64,000 nucleotides of DNA from an uncultured Burkholderiaceae bacterium (GTDB lineage: Bacteria; Pseudomonadota; Gammaproteobacteria; Burkholderiales; Burkholderiaceae_B): NCBI GenBank assembly GCA_934525625.1, contig CAKSZL010000004.1, positions 186,001 to 250,000 of the forward strand, read 5' to 3'. The notes below the pieces were generated by a model. It saw only the letters and a list, made by a program, of their open reading frames with translations. It was not told the DNA's origin and searched no databases. A program made the position numbers and the translations under genes. Shown in pieces: positions 1-10,015 of this stretch; position 1 is the stretch's first letter, and every line of letters begins with the position of its first letter.

Positions 1-1287
1 GAAGGCCTCGGGATCATCCAGCTTGGCGGCGATGGCGGCGTGGCCGAGCTCTTCGACCACGATCATCGCGGTTTCCTGATCGAGCACCTGGTTGATGGTA
101 ACCATCTGGCCCAGCTTCATCAGCACCTTGATGACTTCGGCGGCCTTGACGGCCATCTTGTGGGCCAGGTCGGCCACGGTGATGGTTTCGGGCACGTGGA
201 TTTCACGCGCGATGAATTCGGTGGGCTGCGGTTCGCGGCGCTCGGGCTGGTTGCGGCCACGGCCGCCGCGCGAGTTGCCGCGCCCCGCCTTGCCGCCGGC
301 TTTCCAGCCGTCGCCGCGCGGGGCATCTTTGGCCGCGGGCTTCTTGCGCGGGCCGTCTTCCGTCCAGGCGCCGGGGCTGTCGCTGCCCTTGACGACCTTC
401 TTGGTTTCGACGACGGCGCCGGGCTTGGCGTCTTTCTTGGGCGCATCCGGCTTGGCGGCGGGCTTGCGCAGCGTGCCGGTCTTGGAGGCGGCAGCGGCAG
501 CGGCCTTTTCGGGGTTGCTGGCCTTGAGCACCTTGCCCGGACGATTCAGCATGGCGCGCAGGGCCGCGGCCTCGGCTTCGGCCGCCTTGCGCGCCTTTAC
601 GCGCTCGCGTTCCTGGGCTTCGAGATCGGCGGCGCTCAGTTCGGGCTCGGGTTCGGCCTTGGCCGCTTCCGCAGGTTCGGCGGCGGGCTGGGGCTCGGGT
701 TCAGGCTCGGCCGCTTGCACGGGCTCGGCGGGCGCGGGCTCGGCGGCCGGCGCAGGCTCGGCGGCCTCTTGGGCGACAGGCTCGGGCTCCGGCTGCGCAG
801 CCGGCTCGGCGGCTTGCTGTTCGGCAACCGGTTCGGCGACGGGCTCGACCGTTTCCTGGGATTCCACGGGCGCGGCTTCGGCAATCGGCTGCTCGACGGC
901 GGGCGCCTCGGGTTCGGCCTGCGGCTGCTGGGCGGCTTCCGTCGCCTCGGCGGCCTCGGTCTGCTGAGCAGCGGCCTCGGCCACCAACTCGGCCGGATCG
1001 CGCTTGACGAACACTCGCTTCTTGCGCACCTCGACCTGAATGGTGCGCGACCTGCCCGAGCCGTCTTCCTGGCGGATCTCGGAGGTCTGGCGACGCGTCA
1101 AGGTGATTTTCTTACCTTCCGAGCCGCGATTGGCGCGCAAGGATTCGAGCAGTTTCGCCTTGTCTGCGTCGGTGACACGGTCGTCGACCGACTTGAGCTC
1201 AACGCCGGCTGTGCGCAGCTGATCCAGCAGCACATTGGCAGGCATTTTCAGTTCTTCAGCGAACTGGGCGACGGTGTTACTCGACAT
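1..1287 (-). CDS. infB: Translation initiation factor IF-2, N-terminal part (truncated by window edge)
   Basis: IF-2 brings initiator tRNA to the 30S ribosome and promotes subunit joining in a GTP-dependent way. The ATG at 1285-1287 starts [20 protein letters not shown], a typical IF2_N helical domain (first ~55 residues). It is followed by a long Ala/Glu/Pro/Lys-rich linker, and the last visible residues ([20 protein letters not shown], then [17 protein letters not shown]) are the conserved second IF2_N module just before the G domain. Only 429 codons are in the window and the GTPase domain lies beyond base 1. An AGAGAGAG Shine-Dalgarno sequence precedes the ATG. It is the third gene of rimP-nusA-infB and is separated from nusA by a hairpin repeat. 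Confidence 0.96.
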   Translation of the reverse strand, partial: MSSNTVAQFAEELKMPANVLLDQLRTAGVELKSVDDRVTDADKAKLLESLRANRGSEGKKITLTRRQTSEIRQEDGSGRSRTIQVEVRKKRVFVKRDPAELVAEAAAQQTEAAEATEAAQQPQAEPEAPAVEQPIAEAAPVESQETVEPVAEPVAEQQAAEPAAQPEPEPVAQEAAEPAPAAEPAPAEPVQAAEPEPEPQPAAEPAEAAKAEPEPELSAADLEAQERERVKARKAAEAEAAALRAMLNRPGKVLKASNPEKAAAAAASKTGTLRKPAAKPDAPKKDAKPGAVVETKKVVKGSDSPGAWTEDGPRKKPAAKDAPRGDGWKAGGKAGRGNSRGGRGRNQPERREPQPTEFIAREIHVPETITVADLAHKMAVKAAEVIKVLMKLGQMVTINQVLDQETAMIVVEELGHAAIAAKLDDPEAF

Positions 1288-1310
1288 TCGACTCTCTCTT
1301 AGCTTTCTCT

Positions 1311-1404
1311 ATTTCCACATCAACCGATGACTTTGTCGGCTTCGCTTGCCCTACGGCTTGTACTGTCTGCGCTTCGCCTTCGCGTACTCGTTCGATGCGG
1401 AAAT
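1311..1404. repeat. Imperfect-palindrome intergenic repeat, copy 1 (between nusA and infB)
   Basis: The 94-bp element has imperfect inverted arms (1311-1331 against 1384-1404, starting ATTTCC) around a core shared with a second copy at 23594-23694. The 66-bp core starting at 1335 differs from the core starting at 23622 at only a few positions. In both cases the repeat sits between two co-oriented genes of one operon. I do not recognise a named family. Confidence 0.8.
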
Positions 1405-1464
1405 GGAATATCAATTCAATTCATAATGGGCGCGCCCGTTGTTGCGCCTTTCCGCGGGCGGCTC

Positions 1465-2949
1465 TCAGTTTTCATCTTCGAACCAATGGGCGCGTGCGCG
1501 CATGATCATTGCGCTGGCGGCTTCCGCATCCATCTGCGCCAACTCGGCCAGCTCGTCGGTGGCCAATTCGGCCAGATCGTCCAGCGTGCTGACGTCGTGC
1601 TCGGCCAGTACCGCGGCCAGCTCGGGCGTCATGCCTTCCAGGGCCAGCAGCGCCGGATCGGCGTTCTTAACGCGCTCTTCCTGGACGATGGCGTCCGTCA
1701 ACAGCGCATTGCGCGCACGGGCGCGCAGTTCCTGGATGGTGTCTTCGTCGAAGGCCTCGATTTCCAGCAGCTCCTGCATGGGCACGTAGGCGATTTCTTC
1801 CAGGCCCGTAAAGCCTTCGTCGATCAGGATGTCGGCGACTTCTTCGTCGACGTCCAGGCGCGTCATGAAGGTTTGGCGCAGCACCGTGCGCTCTTCCTCC
1901 TGGCGGTTCTGGTTTTCTTCCGGCGTCATGATGTTGATCTGCCAGCCGGTCAGTTCGGAAGCCAGGCGTACGTTCTGGCCGCGTGCGCCGATGGCCTTGG
2001 GCAGGTTGTCGGCATCGACCACGACGTCCATGGCATGGCGGTCTTCGTCGACCACGATGGATTCGACGCTGGCCGGCGCCAGCGCACCGATGACGAATTC
2101 GGCTGGGTCGTCGGACCACAGCACGATGTCGACCTGCTCGCCGCCCAGCTCGTTGCGCACGGCCGTGACGCGCGAACCGCGCATGCCCACGCAAGTGCCG
2201 ATGGGATCGATACGCTTGTCGTAGGCGACCACGGCGATCTTGGCGCGCACGCCGGCGTCGCGCGCCGCTGCCTTGATTTCGAGCAGGCCTTGCTCGATTT
2301 CGGGAACTTCGTTCTCGAACAACTGCTTGATGAACTCGGGCGCCGTGCGGGACAGGATGATCTGCTGGCCGCGCGCGGCGCGGTCCACCTTGAGCACCCA
2401 GGCGCGCACGCGGTCGCCCACGCGGATGTTTTCTTTCGGGATCATTTCGCCGCGCGGCAGGCGGGCTTCGATCTTGCCGGTTTCGATGATGGCGTCGCCC
2501 TTGTCGATGCGCTTGACGCTGCCGGAGATGATCATCTCGCCGCGCTCAAGGAAATCGTTGAGAACTTGTTCGCGCTCGGCGTCGCGGATGCGCTGCAGAA
2601 TGGCCTGCTTGGCGGCCTGCGCGCCGATGCGGCCGAACTCGACGGGTTCGAGCTGCTCTTCGATGTATTCGCCGACTTCGATGCCGGGTATCAGTTCCTG
2701 GGCATCGCTGTACAGTTCCTGCTGATCGGGCTCTTGCAGGCCGGCCTCGTCGGGCACGACCAGCCAGCGCCGGAATCCTTCGTGCTCTCCGGTTTCACGG
2801 TCGATGGAAACGCGGATGTCGGCGTCTTCCTTGAAACGTTTTTTCATGGCGGAGGCCAGCGCACTTTCCAGTGCGCCGAACACCACTTCGCGTTCCACGT
2901 TCTTTTCGCGCGCCAGCGCATCCACCAATAGAAGAATTTCGCGACTCAT
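1465..2949 (-). CDS. nusA: Transcription termination/antitermination factor NusA
   Basis: NusA binds RNA polymerase and modulates pausing, intrinsic termination and rRNA/phage antitermination. The 494-residue protein begins [20 protein letters not shown], the usual NusA N-terminal domain. It continues with an S1 domain (~135-200), two KH domains (the region holding [20 protein letters not shown]), and two C-terminal acidic AR repeats ([20 protein letters not shown] and a second copy upstream). The length fits the proteobacterial family (~495). Its ATG overlaps the rimP stop by four bases (ATGA), indicating translational coupling. Confidence 0.98.
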   Translation of the reverse strand: MSREILLLVDALAREKNVEREVVFGALESALASAMKKRFKEDADIRVSIDRETGEHEGFRRWLVVPDEAGLQEPDQQELYSDAQELIPGIEVGEYIEEQLEPVEFGRIGAQAAKQAILQRIRDAEREQVLNDFLERGEMIISGSVKRIDKGDAIIETGKIEARLPRGEMIPKENIRVGDRVRAWVLKVDRAARGQQIILSRTAPEFIKQLFENEVPEIEQGLLEIKAAARDAGVRAKIAVVAYDKRIDPIGTCVGMRGSRVTAVRNELGGEQVDIVLWSDDPAEFVIGALAPASVESIVVDEDRHAMDVVVDADNLPKAIGARGQNVRLASELTGWQINIMTPEENQNRQEEERTVLRQTFMTRLDVDEEVADILIDEGFTGLEEIAYVPMQELLEIEAFDEDTIQELRARARNALLTDAIVQEERVKNADPALLALEGMTPELAAVLAEHDVSTLDDLAELATDELAELAQMDAEAASAMIMRARAHWFEDEN

Positions 2950-3446
2950 CGCTTTTTACCCTTGAAATCAAGAACGGGATTCAGTTTCGCCCGATCGATA
3001 TCGCCATGTGTGAAGCTCAGCACCTTGCCCGTCTGCTTGCCGTTCGAATCTTCGAGATCGATCTCGAAGCGGGCGTCGGCCTCGGGTGATGCCTGCGGGT
3101 CGGCCAGGGCGCTTTCGCGCAGCCACCCGATGAATACTTTCTGGTTGTCCTGTGCCTGGCGCAGTTTGATTTCCACCCTGTGCCCGGCGAAACGCTGGAA
3201 GTCGGCCGCCGTCCGCAAGGGCCTGTCGACGCCGGGGGAAGTGACTTCCAGGCGGCGGTAGTCGATGTTCTCGACTTCGTAGACGCGGGACAACTGCTTG
3301 GACACCTGCTCGCAGTCTTCGATACGAACCCCTTCGGGCCTGTCGATGATGATGCGCAGCAGCCCCATCGGGGCCCGTTCGACGTCGACAAGTTCGACGC
3401 CCATGCCGGACAGGGCTTCTTGGGTCAGGGTCAGCAGATCGGCCAT
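2946..3446 (-). CDS. rimP: Ribosome maturation factor RimP
   Basis: RimP assists late maturation of the 30S subunit. The 166-residue product has the RimP core: the N-terminal region with [20 protein letters not shown], then the conserved [12 protein letters not shown] and [15 protein letters not shown] stretches, followed by the Sm-like C-terminal barrel. It is the first gene of rimP-nusA-infB. The ATG at 3446 lies only 6 bases after a complete intrinsic terminator (GC stem plus nine U), so translation start and a transcription stop are almost superimposed. Confidence 0.97.
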   Translation of the reverse strand: MADLLTLTQEALSGMGVELVDVERAPMGLLRIIIDRPEGVRIEDCEQVSKQLSRVYEVENIDYRRLEVTSPGVDRPLRTAADFQRFAGHRVEIKLRQAQDNQKVFIGWLRESALADPQASPEADARFEIDLEDSNGKQTGKVLSFTHGDIDRAKLNPVLDFKGKKR

Positions 3447-3452
3447 ACACTC

Positions 3453-3478
3453 AAAAAAAAAGGGCTGTCCATCAGCCC
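3453..3478 (-). terminator. Intrinsic terminator/attenuator immediately upstream of rimP
   Basis: On the minus strand GGGCTG (3478-3473 side), a 5-base loop and CAGCCC form a 6-bp GC-rich stem followed directly by nine T residues (A-run at 3453-3461 on plus). The rimP ATG begins 6 bases later. The shape is that of a canonical rho-independent terminator placed in a leader, so it is probably an attenuator for the NusA operon. Confidence 0.8.
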
Positions 3479-3684
3479 ACTGTTTTCACGCACGCAACCG
3501 GCTTCATTCACGAAACGCCGCTACGCACATAATCGAAGATGTGCCGCTATATTCATTGGGCTGCGCAGTTTACATACCACGAGCAAACAGATATAGCTAT
3601 AAAGCCAGCTATTCTAACAGAAATCGGCGAAAAATACTTGTTGCGGCGACCACTTACGCTATTCGGCGGCCGCCGCCCGCAACA

Positions 3685-5376
3685 TCAGCGCTTCAGGAAA
3701 CCCAGCCGGGATTCATGCGCCGACGCGCCGCGCGGTTGCCAGTCGTCGCCTTTGGCGGACGAGCGCTTGCGCGGAGCCTTGCCGCGTCCGGCCTGCCCGG
3801 CGGTCTTGCCGCCGGCCTTGTCCACCTTGTCGGCTGGCTTGCCGCGCTTGCGCCCCGCGGGGCCGGCCTGCTCGGCCTTGGCCGACGGCTTGCGCTTGCC
3901 GCTCGCCGCGCCGCCCGCCTTGCCCTTTTGCTCGGGGTGGCCGTTGGCCAGGCCGCCGCTGACGGTCAGCCCCACGCCGTAGGGATCGGACGGATACACG
4001 TGCCCGCCGCCGCCCGCCGCCACGCGGCCGCCGGACAGACGGCCCCGGCGGCTGATGCGCGCGCCGTTCAGGCCGTTGCGCTCCATCGTGCCGAATCCGG
4101 GAGGCAAAGCGTTTTCGTTGGACAGCGGCTGACGCTCGCGCTGCGAACCTTCGCCCTCGCCGTCCTCGCCGATCAGGCCCAGTTGCGCCATCAGCGCCGT
4201 GACGATGGGCGCATCAAGCTCTTCCCAGCGGCCGCGGCGCAGATTGCCGGGCAGCACGACCTCGCCGAAGCGGGTGCGGATGAGGCGGCTGACGGTGACG
4301 CCGGCGGCCTCGAACATGCGGCGCACTTCGCGGTTGCGGCCCTCTTGCAGGGTGACGCGGTACCAGCGGTTGCTGCCCTCGCCGCCCAGGAAATCCAGGG
4401 CGCCGAACTTGGCCGGGCCGTCTTCGAGCTGTATGCCTTCGAGCAAACGCGCTTGCTGCTCGGGGCCCAGTTCGCCCAGCACGCGCACGGCGTACTCGCG
4501 CTCGGCGCCGTAGCGCGGATGCATCAGGCGATTGGCAAGCGTGCCCGACGTGGTCAGGATCAGCAGGCCTTCGGTGTTCAGGTCGAGCCGGCCCACCGAC
4601 AGCCACTTGGCGTTCTTGACGCGCGGCAGGCGCGCAAACACGGTGGCGCGCCCGGCGGGGTCGTCGTGGCTGACGATTTCGCCGGCCGGCTTGTGATACA
4701 GGATGACGCGCGGCGGACGCGAGCTGTTGGTGCGCGCCACCGGCTTGCCGTTGACGCGAACCTGGTCGTTGGGGCCGACGCGCTGGCCGATGTGGGCGGG
4801 CTCGCCGTTGACCGAGACGCGCCCGGCCACGATCAGCTCTTCCATTTCGCGGCGCGAGCCGATGCCGGCCTCGGCCAGCACCTTGTGCAGCTTGGGCATG
4901 ACGGCCTCGCTGTTCAGGTACTTGCTGAGCCGCTGCTCGATGCGATCGGTTTTGCTGAGATAGCCCAGGGCCTCGTCGGCCTCTTTGGCGCTGCCCGCAT
5001 TCTTGGGCGCGCCTTTGCCGGCGCTCTTGGCGGCAGCCCCTTTCTTGGGCGCGGAAGCCCCCTTGGGTGCGCCGGCTCCTTTGGCGGCCGCCCCCTTGCC
5101 GCCGCGCTTGCGCTGCGCACCGGGCGCCGGCGCAGCAGTCGCGGCAGCAGCCGGTTCGGCGCCTGCCGCGACGTCGCCAACGGCGGCATCGCCGCGATCC
5201 GCATCGGTGCGCTCGGCGGCATCGCCGCGACGGCGGCGGAAAGGCGTTCTCAACTTGCGGCCGCGCCCCTTGGGCGCGGCTTGGCGGGCGTCTCCCGACG
5301 CCGCGTCAGCAGCAGCCGGCTCTTTTCCGTGCTCAGTCTGCGCGACCTGGGAAACATCCTGCTCTTGCATGTCCAT
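3685..5376 (-). CDS. rluB: 23S rRNA pseudouridine synthase, RluB-type, with long basic tails
   Basis: RluB converts a uridine of 23S rRNA helix 80 to pseudouridine. The catalytic core spans about residues 155-400: an S4 RNA-binding domain ([21 protein letters not shown]), the catalytic-Asp motif [14 protein letters not shown], and [12 protein letters not shown]. At 563 residues it is nearly twice the E. coli enzyme. The extra length is a ~155-residue N-terminal tail and a ~140-residue C-terminal tail, both rich in Ala, Lys, Gly and Pro and probably disordered, a pattern common in Burkholderiales. It is 18 bp downstream of scpB, so the two are likely co-transcribed. RluB against RluE/F paralogues is decided mainly by context. 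Confidence 0.9.
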   Translation of the reverse strand: MDMQEQDVSQVAQTEHGKEPAAADAASGDARQAAPKGRGRKLRTPFRRRRGDAAERTDADRGDAAVGDVAAGAEPAAAATAAPAPGAQRKRGGKGAAAKGAGAPKGASAPKKGAAAKSAGKGAPKNAGSAKEADEALGYLSKTDRIEQRLSKYLNSEAVMPKLHKVLAEAGIGSRREMEELIVAGRVSVNGEPAHIGQRVGPNDQVRVNGKPVARTNSSRPPRVILYHKPAGEIVSHDDPAGRATVFARLPRVKNAKWLSVGRLDLNTEGLLILTTSGTLANRLMHPRYGAEREYAVRVLGELGPEQQARLLEGIQLEDGPAKFGALDFLGGEGSNRWYRVTLQEGRNREVRRMFEAAGVTVSRLIRTRFGEVVLPGNLRRGRWEELDAPIVTALMAQLGLIGEDGEGEGSQRERQPLSNENALPPGFGTMERNGLNGARISRRGRLSGGRVAAGGGGHVYPSDPYGVGLTVSGGLANGHPEQKGKAGGAASGKRKPSAKAEQAGPAGRKRGKPADKVDKAGGKTAGQAGRGKAPRKRSSAKGDDWQPRGASAHESRLGFLKR

Positions 5377-5394
5377 TTGCTCTCAATACTCCAT

Positions 5395-6123
5395 TCAATT
5401 CTTTTCGAGACCTCCATCCCCGCGGGTCTCGTCGTCTTCGTCGGGCGCGGTATCCAGCCCGGAAACGGTTTGCGGCTCGTCGGCCGGGTTGGCGGCCTCG
5501 CCGGACCGATGTTCTTCGGTGTCTTCGGAAGCGGTTTGGGCCGGCTCGTCGCCGGGCGCCTCCACGCCCAAGCTAAGCTCCAGGCCTTCCAGCGCCTGCA
5601 GGCTATCTTCGGGACTGCCGATGTCGGGGAGTTCGTCCAGCGCCTTGAGGCCCAGATCGTCAAGAAAATGACGCGTGGTTCCCAGCAAGGCCGGGCGCCC
5701 CGGCGCATCTCGATGTCCCAGTACTTCTATCCATCCCCTGTCTTCAAGGGTTTTGATGATTTGCGACGAAACCGTCACTCCCCGGATGTCCTCGATATCG
5801 CCTCGCGTAACCGGCTGGCGCCAGGCGATGATGGCCAGGGTTTCCAGCACGGCGCGTGAGTATCGCGGCGGTTTTTCGGGGTTGAGGCGTTCAAGGTATC
5901 GCTGCATTTCGGGGCGGCTTTGGAATCGCCACCCGCTGGCTAGACTGACGAGCGTCAGGCCACGATCTGCCCAATCTTGTTGTAAAACGCCTAGACAGCG
6001 ACGCAAGTCGTCGGCGGAAACGTCTTCGGAATCGAACAGCTTGCGCATCTCGGCGATGGGCATGGGCTGATCCGCACACAACAAGGCCGTTTCCAGGACG
6101 CGTATGATCTCTGCTTCTGTCAT
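5395..6123 (-). CDS. scpB: Segregation and condensation protein B
   Basis: ScpB is a kleisin-associated winged-helix subunit of the Smc-ScpAB condensin. The chosen ATG at 6121-6123 gives 242 residues starting [20 protein letters not shown]. Tandem winged-helix domains occupy residues ~1-180, with the family-typical [20 protein letters not shown] and [18 protein letters not shown]. The C-terminal ~60 residues are acidic and low complexity. A longer frame continues upstream but runs into the initiator tRNA gene, so it is not used. scpA is not in the window. Confidence 0.95.
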   Translation of the reverse strand: MTEAEIIRVLETALLCADQPMPIAEMRKLFDSEDVSADDLRRCLGVLQQDWADRGLTLVSLASGWRFQSRPEMQRYLERLNPEKPPRYSRAVLETLAIIAWRQPVTRGDIEDIRGVTVSSQIIKTLEDRGWIEVLGHRDAPGRPALLGTTRHFLDDLGLKALDELPDIGSPEDSLQALEGLELSLGVEAPGDEPAQTASEDTEEHRSGEAANPADEPQTVSGLDTAPDEDDETRGDGGLEKN

Positions 6124-6214
6124 GTCAATTATATACAGTAAGAAGCCCCGTTGGGAGCTTGTTGGTTTGCATGAATGGAATAAATGCGTTAATATTACAT
6201 TTTTACGAGACAGA

Positions 6215-6291
<77 letters not shown>

Positions 6292-6296
6292 ATGAA

Positions 6297-6329
6297 TACC
6301 CTCGAAGGCCGCGCCTTCGAGGGTATTTT
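6297..6329 (+). terminator. Intrinsic terminator of the tRNA-fMet gene
   Basis: Perfect 13-bp stem TACCCTCGAAGGC/GCCTTCGAGGGTA with a CGC loop, followed by TTTTC. Confidence 0.9.
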
Positions 6330-6690
6330 CATTTCTGGCTGCCGTCCGTGCTTGCGGCCTCGCCTTTACCATCTCGACCCGCCTTCCAAGCCAGGGCCTC
6401 GCGGACAAGCCCTGGGTAAACCAGCCGCGCCCGGGCAAGCGCACGACAAACAGCGCCCAGATTAACATCCCGCTCCCCCCCGCCAGCGCCGATTCAAAAA
6501 AGGCGCTTTTTGTCTTGAGGTGGCCGGGCGGTAAAAAATTCTCCATCGTTGTTGTTTTTCCACATCGATTCCCGCTTCCGGCCCCGCCATCACCCCCTCC
6601 ATTCTTCGCAGGACGGCATGGTAATCTGTCTGCTGCCGGCGCCCGCCGGCATCCGCCCAATACCATTCTTATCGCCGAGGTGCCCTCATC
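6330..6690. other. Intergenic region, no gene recognised
   Basis: About 360 bases between the tRNA terminator and the FMN reductase gene. Short open frames exist on both strands but none shows a family signature or a good ribosome-binding site. A GAGGTG Shine-Dalgarno sequence for the next gene lies at its right end. Confidence 0.5.
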
Positions 6691-7242
6691 ATGTCCCGAA
6701 AAGTCGCTGTCATCGTCGGTAGCCTGCGCAAAGGCTCCTTCACCCGCGCCATCGCCCAAGCCATAGTCGAACAGGGCGCATCGCGTCTCGACGCCCGCTT
6801 CGTCGAGATCGGCGATCTGCCGCTGTACAACCCCGACCTGGACACCGACTCTCCTCCCGCCGCCTGGGCCCGCTTTCGCGCCGAGCTGGCCGACGTCGAG
6901 GCCGTGCTGTTCGCCACGCCCGAATACAACCGCTCATTTCCCGCTGCGATCAAGAACGCGCTGGACGTGGGTTCGCGCCCCTACGGCAAAAGCGTCTGGA
7001 ACAACAAGCCCGCCGCCATCGTCAGCGTCTCGCCCGGCGCCATCGGCGGTTTCGGCGCCAATCACCACCTGCGCCAGCCGATGGTATTCCTGAACATGCC
7101 GGTCATGCAGCAGCCCGAAGCCTATGTGGGCAAGGCGAACGAAGTCCTGGACGAACACGGCAAGGTCAATAACGCCGATACCCTGGCCTTCCTGAAGACG
7201 TTCGCCGACGCCTTCGCCGACTGGATAGAACGCACCGCATAG
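6691..7242 (+). CDS. NAD(P)H-dependent FMN reductase (ChrR/YieF-type flavoprotein)
   Basis: Members of this flavodoxin-like family use NAD(P)H and bound FMN for two-electron reduction of quinones, azo dyes or chromate in the cytosol. The 183-residue protein carries the FMN phosphate-binding loop [11 protein letters not shown] (10-20) and the family motif [16 protein letters not shown] (77-92). The length is typical. The physiological substrate cannot be told from sequence. The TAG stop overlaps the GTG start of the next gene by one base, so the pair is probably a two-gene unit. Confidence 0.92.
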   Translation: MSRKVAVIVGSLRKGSFTRAIAQAIVEQGASRLDARFVEIGDLPLYNPDLDTDSPPAAWARFRAELADVEAVLFATPEYNRSFPAAIKNALDVGSRPYGKSVWNNKPAAIVSVSPGAIGGFGANHHLRQPMVFLNMPVMQQPEAYVGKANEVLDEHGKVNNADTLAFLKTFADAFADWIERTA

Positions 7243-8378
7243 TGTCCATCGCATTCGAGCTGACCGACGACCTGGGCGGCATACCCGCCCAGGCATGGCA
7301 AAGCCTTGCCGGCGGCCAACCATTCACGCAACACGCCTTTCTGCTGGCCATGCAGGCCAGCGGCTGCGCCAGCCCGGCCACGGGCTGGCATGGCAGGCAT
7401 CTGCTGCTGCGCCGCGATGGGCGATTGGCCGGCATCATGCCCATGTACCTGAAGACGCACTCGCAAGGCGAATACGTCTTCGATCACGCCTGGGCGCACG
7501 CTTTCGAACGCCACGGCCTGCCCTATTACCCCAAGCTGCTGTGCGCGATTCCGTTTTCGCCCATTCCCGGCCCCAGGCTGCTGGCGAACACGCATGAAGA
7601 CCGCGTATTGCTGGCCACCCAGGCCGCGCAACTGGCGCGCCAGCAGGAACTGTCTTCCCTGCACGTGCTGTTTCCCGCGGAAACCGACCGGCTCGCGTTG
7701 AGTGAAGCCGGCTTCATGATGCGCGAAGACATACAGTTTCACTGGCACAACCAGGGCTACCGCGATTTCGACGATTTCCTGGGGCGGCTGAACCAGAAAA
7801 CGCGCAAGAAGCTGCGCCAGGACAGCAGGAAAGTCGCCCAGGCGGGCGTCGGCTTTCGTTGGCTGGAGGGCGAAGACATCGACGAAGAAGCCCTGGCTTT
7901 CTTTTACCGCTGCTACGTCGATACCTATCTGGTACGCGGCCGGCGGCCGTATCTGAACCCGGATTTCTTCCAGCGCCTGCGCCGCGACATGCCGGCCTCG
8001 CTGTTCATCGTCCAGGCCTTGCGCGACGGACAGCCCATCGCCTGTGCGCTTAGCCTGCGCGACGGCGACGCGCTGTACGGCCGCTATTGGGGCAGCACGG
8101 AGTTCGTGCCCGGCCTGCATTTCGAAACCTGCTACGTGCAGGCCATCGCCTACTGCATCGCCTGCGGCCTGCAACGCTTCGAGGGCGGCGCCCAGGGCGA
8201 ACACAAGCTGTCGCGCGGCATGCTGCCGGTGCGCACTCATTCCGCCCATTGGATCGCTCATCCCGGCTACGCCCGCGCCATCCAGGATTTTCTCGAAAAA
8301 GAAACGACGGCCATCGAGCACTACATGGGCGTGCTCGGCGCGCACAGCCCTTTTCGCCAAAACGACACCGGCGCCTGA
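7242..8378 (+). CDS. COG3146/DUF482 GNAT-fold protein (predicted N-acyltransferase)
   Basis: The 378-residue protein belongs to the peptidogalycan-biosynthesis/DUF482 family, which has a FemAB-like GNAT fold. Recognisable segments are LNQKTRKKLRQDSRKV (~190), FFYRCYVDTYLVRGRRPYLN (~220) and the C-terminal GLQRFEGGAQGEHKLSRGM with LPVRTHSAHW. Translation starts at GTG 7242, sharing a base with the preceding stop. It converges on phaR. The enzymatic role is unproven in the family, so no symbol is given. Confidence 0.85.
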   Translation: MSIAFELTDDLGGIPAQAWQSLAGGQPFTQHAFLLAMQASGCASPATGWHGRHLLLRRDGRLAGIMPMYLKTHSQGEYVFDHAWAHAFERHGLPYYPKLLCAIPFSPIPGPRLLANTHEDRVLLATQAAQLARQQELSSLHVLFPAETDRLALSEAGFMMREDIQFHWHNQGYRDFDDFLGRLNQKTRKKLRQDSRKVAQAGVGFRWLEGEDIDEEALAFFYRCYVDTYLVRGRRPYLNPDFFQRLRRDMPASLFIVQALRDGQPIACALSLRDGDALYGRYWGSTEFVPGLHFETCYVQAIAYCIACGLQRFEGGAQGEHKLSRGMLPVRTHSAHWIAHPGYARAIQDFLEKETTAIEHYMGVLGAHSPFRQNDTGA

Positions 8379-8415
8379 GTTACCCCATGCCAGGCCGGCG
8401 CCGCCCGCCCCCGCT

Positions 8416-8979
8416 TTATTTTTTATCGTTGCCGGGGGGCTGGGTAAACGGAAAAACCGAGAACATCGACCGTGTCTGGTCTTGCATCTGGTCTTGCATC
8501 TGCACGAACAGGTTTTTGCTTTGGTCGATGTAGTTGTTCATCATGTTTTGCAGCATGGGGGTCTGCACGGACATGAACTGCGCCCACACCTCGGGGCCGA
8601 ACTGGTTGCCGTACAAGCCCTTGGACTGTTCGGCGAAGCGATCCTGGATCTCCATGAAGGCCTGGATGTTCTTGTCGAGGAACGAGCCCATCACCCCCTG
8701 CATGGAGTGCCCGTAGAAGCGGATGATCTGGCGCAGCGCCAGCGGCGAAAAGATGGGCATGCCGCCGCTTTCTTCTTCGAGAATGATCTGCAGCAAGATG
8801 CTGCGCGTCAGGTTTTCGCCCGACTTGGCGTCCACGACTTCGAAATCCTCGCTGTCGAGCACCAACTGCTTGATGTCGGCCAAGGTGATGTAGGCGCTGG
8901 TACGGGTATCGTACAGCCGCCGATTGGGGTACTTCTTGATAAGACGTACGGGTTCGTCGCGGTTCTGAGATTGGGTCAT
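8416..8979 (-). CDS. phaR: Polyhydroxyalkanoate synthesis repressor PhaR
   Basis: PhaR binds DNA upstream of phasin and its own gene and is released by binding to nascent PHB granules. The 187-residue protein has the conserved N-terminal DNA-binding module (LIKKYPNRRLYDTRTSAYIT) and two PHB-accumulation regulatory segments around SILLQIILEEESGGMPIFSP and IIRFYGHSMQGVMGSFLDKN. A Gln/Met-rich tail follows. It is the last gene of phaC-phbB-phaR, though a terminator separates it from phbB, so it may have its own promoter. Confidence 0.95.
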   Translation of the reverse strand: MTQSQNRDEPVRLIKKYPNRRLYDTRTSAYITLADIKQLVLDSEDFEVVDAKSGENLTRSILLQIILEEESGGMPIFSPLALRQIIRFYGHSMQGVMGSFLDKNIQAFMEIQDRFAEQSKGLYGNQFGPEVWAQFMSVQTPMLQNMMNNYIDQSKNLFVQMQDQMQDQTRSMFSVFPFTQPPGNDKK

Positions 8980-9048
8980 AATTCGTCAAAATCCAGGGTT
9001 CGAAAACTGCGCCAAGAGGCACTTTTTGCCTTGGGGCGGCCCGCTGGC

Positions 9049-9088
9049 AAAAAAGGCCGCCCCTGCCTTGCGTGCAGACGGGCGGCCC
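9049..9088 (-). terminator. Intrinsic terminator downstream of phbB
   Basis: On the minus strand GGGCGGCC/GGCCGCCC arms (8 bp, 17-base loop) are followed by a run of six T. It lies between the phbB stop and the phaR start. Confidence 0.7.
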
Positions 9089-9103
9089 GTTTGTCGGCAC
9101 CCC

Positions 9104-9841
9104 TTAGCCCATATGCAGGCCGCCGTTGAGCGAGAAGTCGGCGCCAGTGGCAAAGCCCGCGTCGTCCGACGCCAGCCAGGCGGCCATGGCGGCGATTTCC
9201 TCTGGCGTGCCCAGGCGGCGCACGGGAATGGTCGCAACGATTTTTTCCAGCACTTCGGGACGCATGGCACGCACCATGTCAGTGCCAATATAACCCGGAG
9301 AGATTGTATTGACAGTAACACCCTTGCTGGCGACCTCTTGGGCCAGTGCCATGGTAAAGCCGTGAATGCCCGCCTTGGCGGTGGAGTAGTTGGTTTGGCC
9401 GAACTGCCCTTTCTGGCCGTTGACTGAACTGATGTTGACGATACGCCCCCATTGGTTTTCAACCATGTCTTCGATGACCTGCTTGGTCACGTTGAACAAG
9501 CTGTTGAGGTTGGTGTCGATGACGGCACTCCAGTCGTCCAGCGACATCTTGCGGAACAAGCCGTCGCGCGTGATGCCCGCGTTGTTGACCAGCACCGCTA
9601 CGGGGCCCAGGTCGGCTTTGACTTTTTCGAAGGCCTCTTGGGTAGAGCGCCAATCGGAAACATTGCCCACCGACGCGTGGAACGCATAGCCGTCCTTGGC
9701 CTGCTCGTCCAGCCATTGCTTGTAATCACGGCTAGGCCCGCAGCCGGCCACAACCGTGAAACCCTCTTTTGCCAATCGGCGGCAGATGGCGGTGCCGATG
9801 CCGCCCATCCCCCCTGTTACATATGCGACTTTACTGCTCAT
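9104..9841 (-). CDS. phbB: Acetoacetyl-CoA reductase (NADPH)
   Basis: This short-chain dehydrogenase reduces acetoacetyl-CoA to (R)-3-hydroxybutyryl-CoA, the monomer for PHB. It is 245 residues long, as in the family. It has the Rossmann motif TGGMGGIG (9-16), NNAG at ~86-89, and the Ser-Tyr-Lys triad (Ser139, Tyr152, Lys156). The segment WNQWGRIVNISS-type (here ENQWGRIVNISSVNGQKGQF) is characteristic of PhaB rather than FabG. It lies between phaC and phaR, which fixes its pathway. Confidence 0.95.
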   Translation of the reverse strand: MSSKVAYVTGGMGGIGTAICRRLAKEGFTVVAGCGPSRDYKQWLDEQAKDGYAFHASVGNVSDWRSTQEAFEKVKADLGPVAVLVNNAGITRDGLFRKMSLDDWSAVIDTNLNSLFNVTKQVIEDMVENQWGRIVNISSVNGQKGQFGQTNYSTAKAGIHGFTMALAQEVASKGVTVNTISPGYIGTDMVRAMRPEVLEKIVATIPVRRLGTPEEIAAMAAWLASDDAGFATGADFSLNGGLHMG

Positions 9842-10015
9842 GACTGTCTCCTAGATGGATCATGCTGCGGATGCTGCCTGACCAAACTGGCGCCCTGCAA
9901 GGCTTGTAGCCCGGCTGGCGCAAAACACCTCCATGCCATGTTCGGCTTGCCCGCCCCGGAAGGCATTCATGCTGGGCACGGCGTGGCGGTAAAACCTACG
10001 CTGCGGTGTTCTGTT

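Noticed and set aside
3298..5859. 853-codon plus-strand frame across rluB
   Set aside because: Antisense shadow of rluB and scpB with no domain features.
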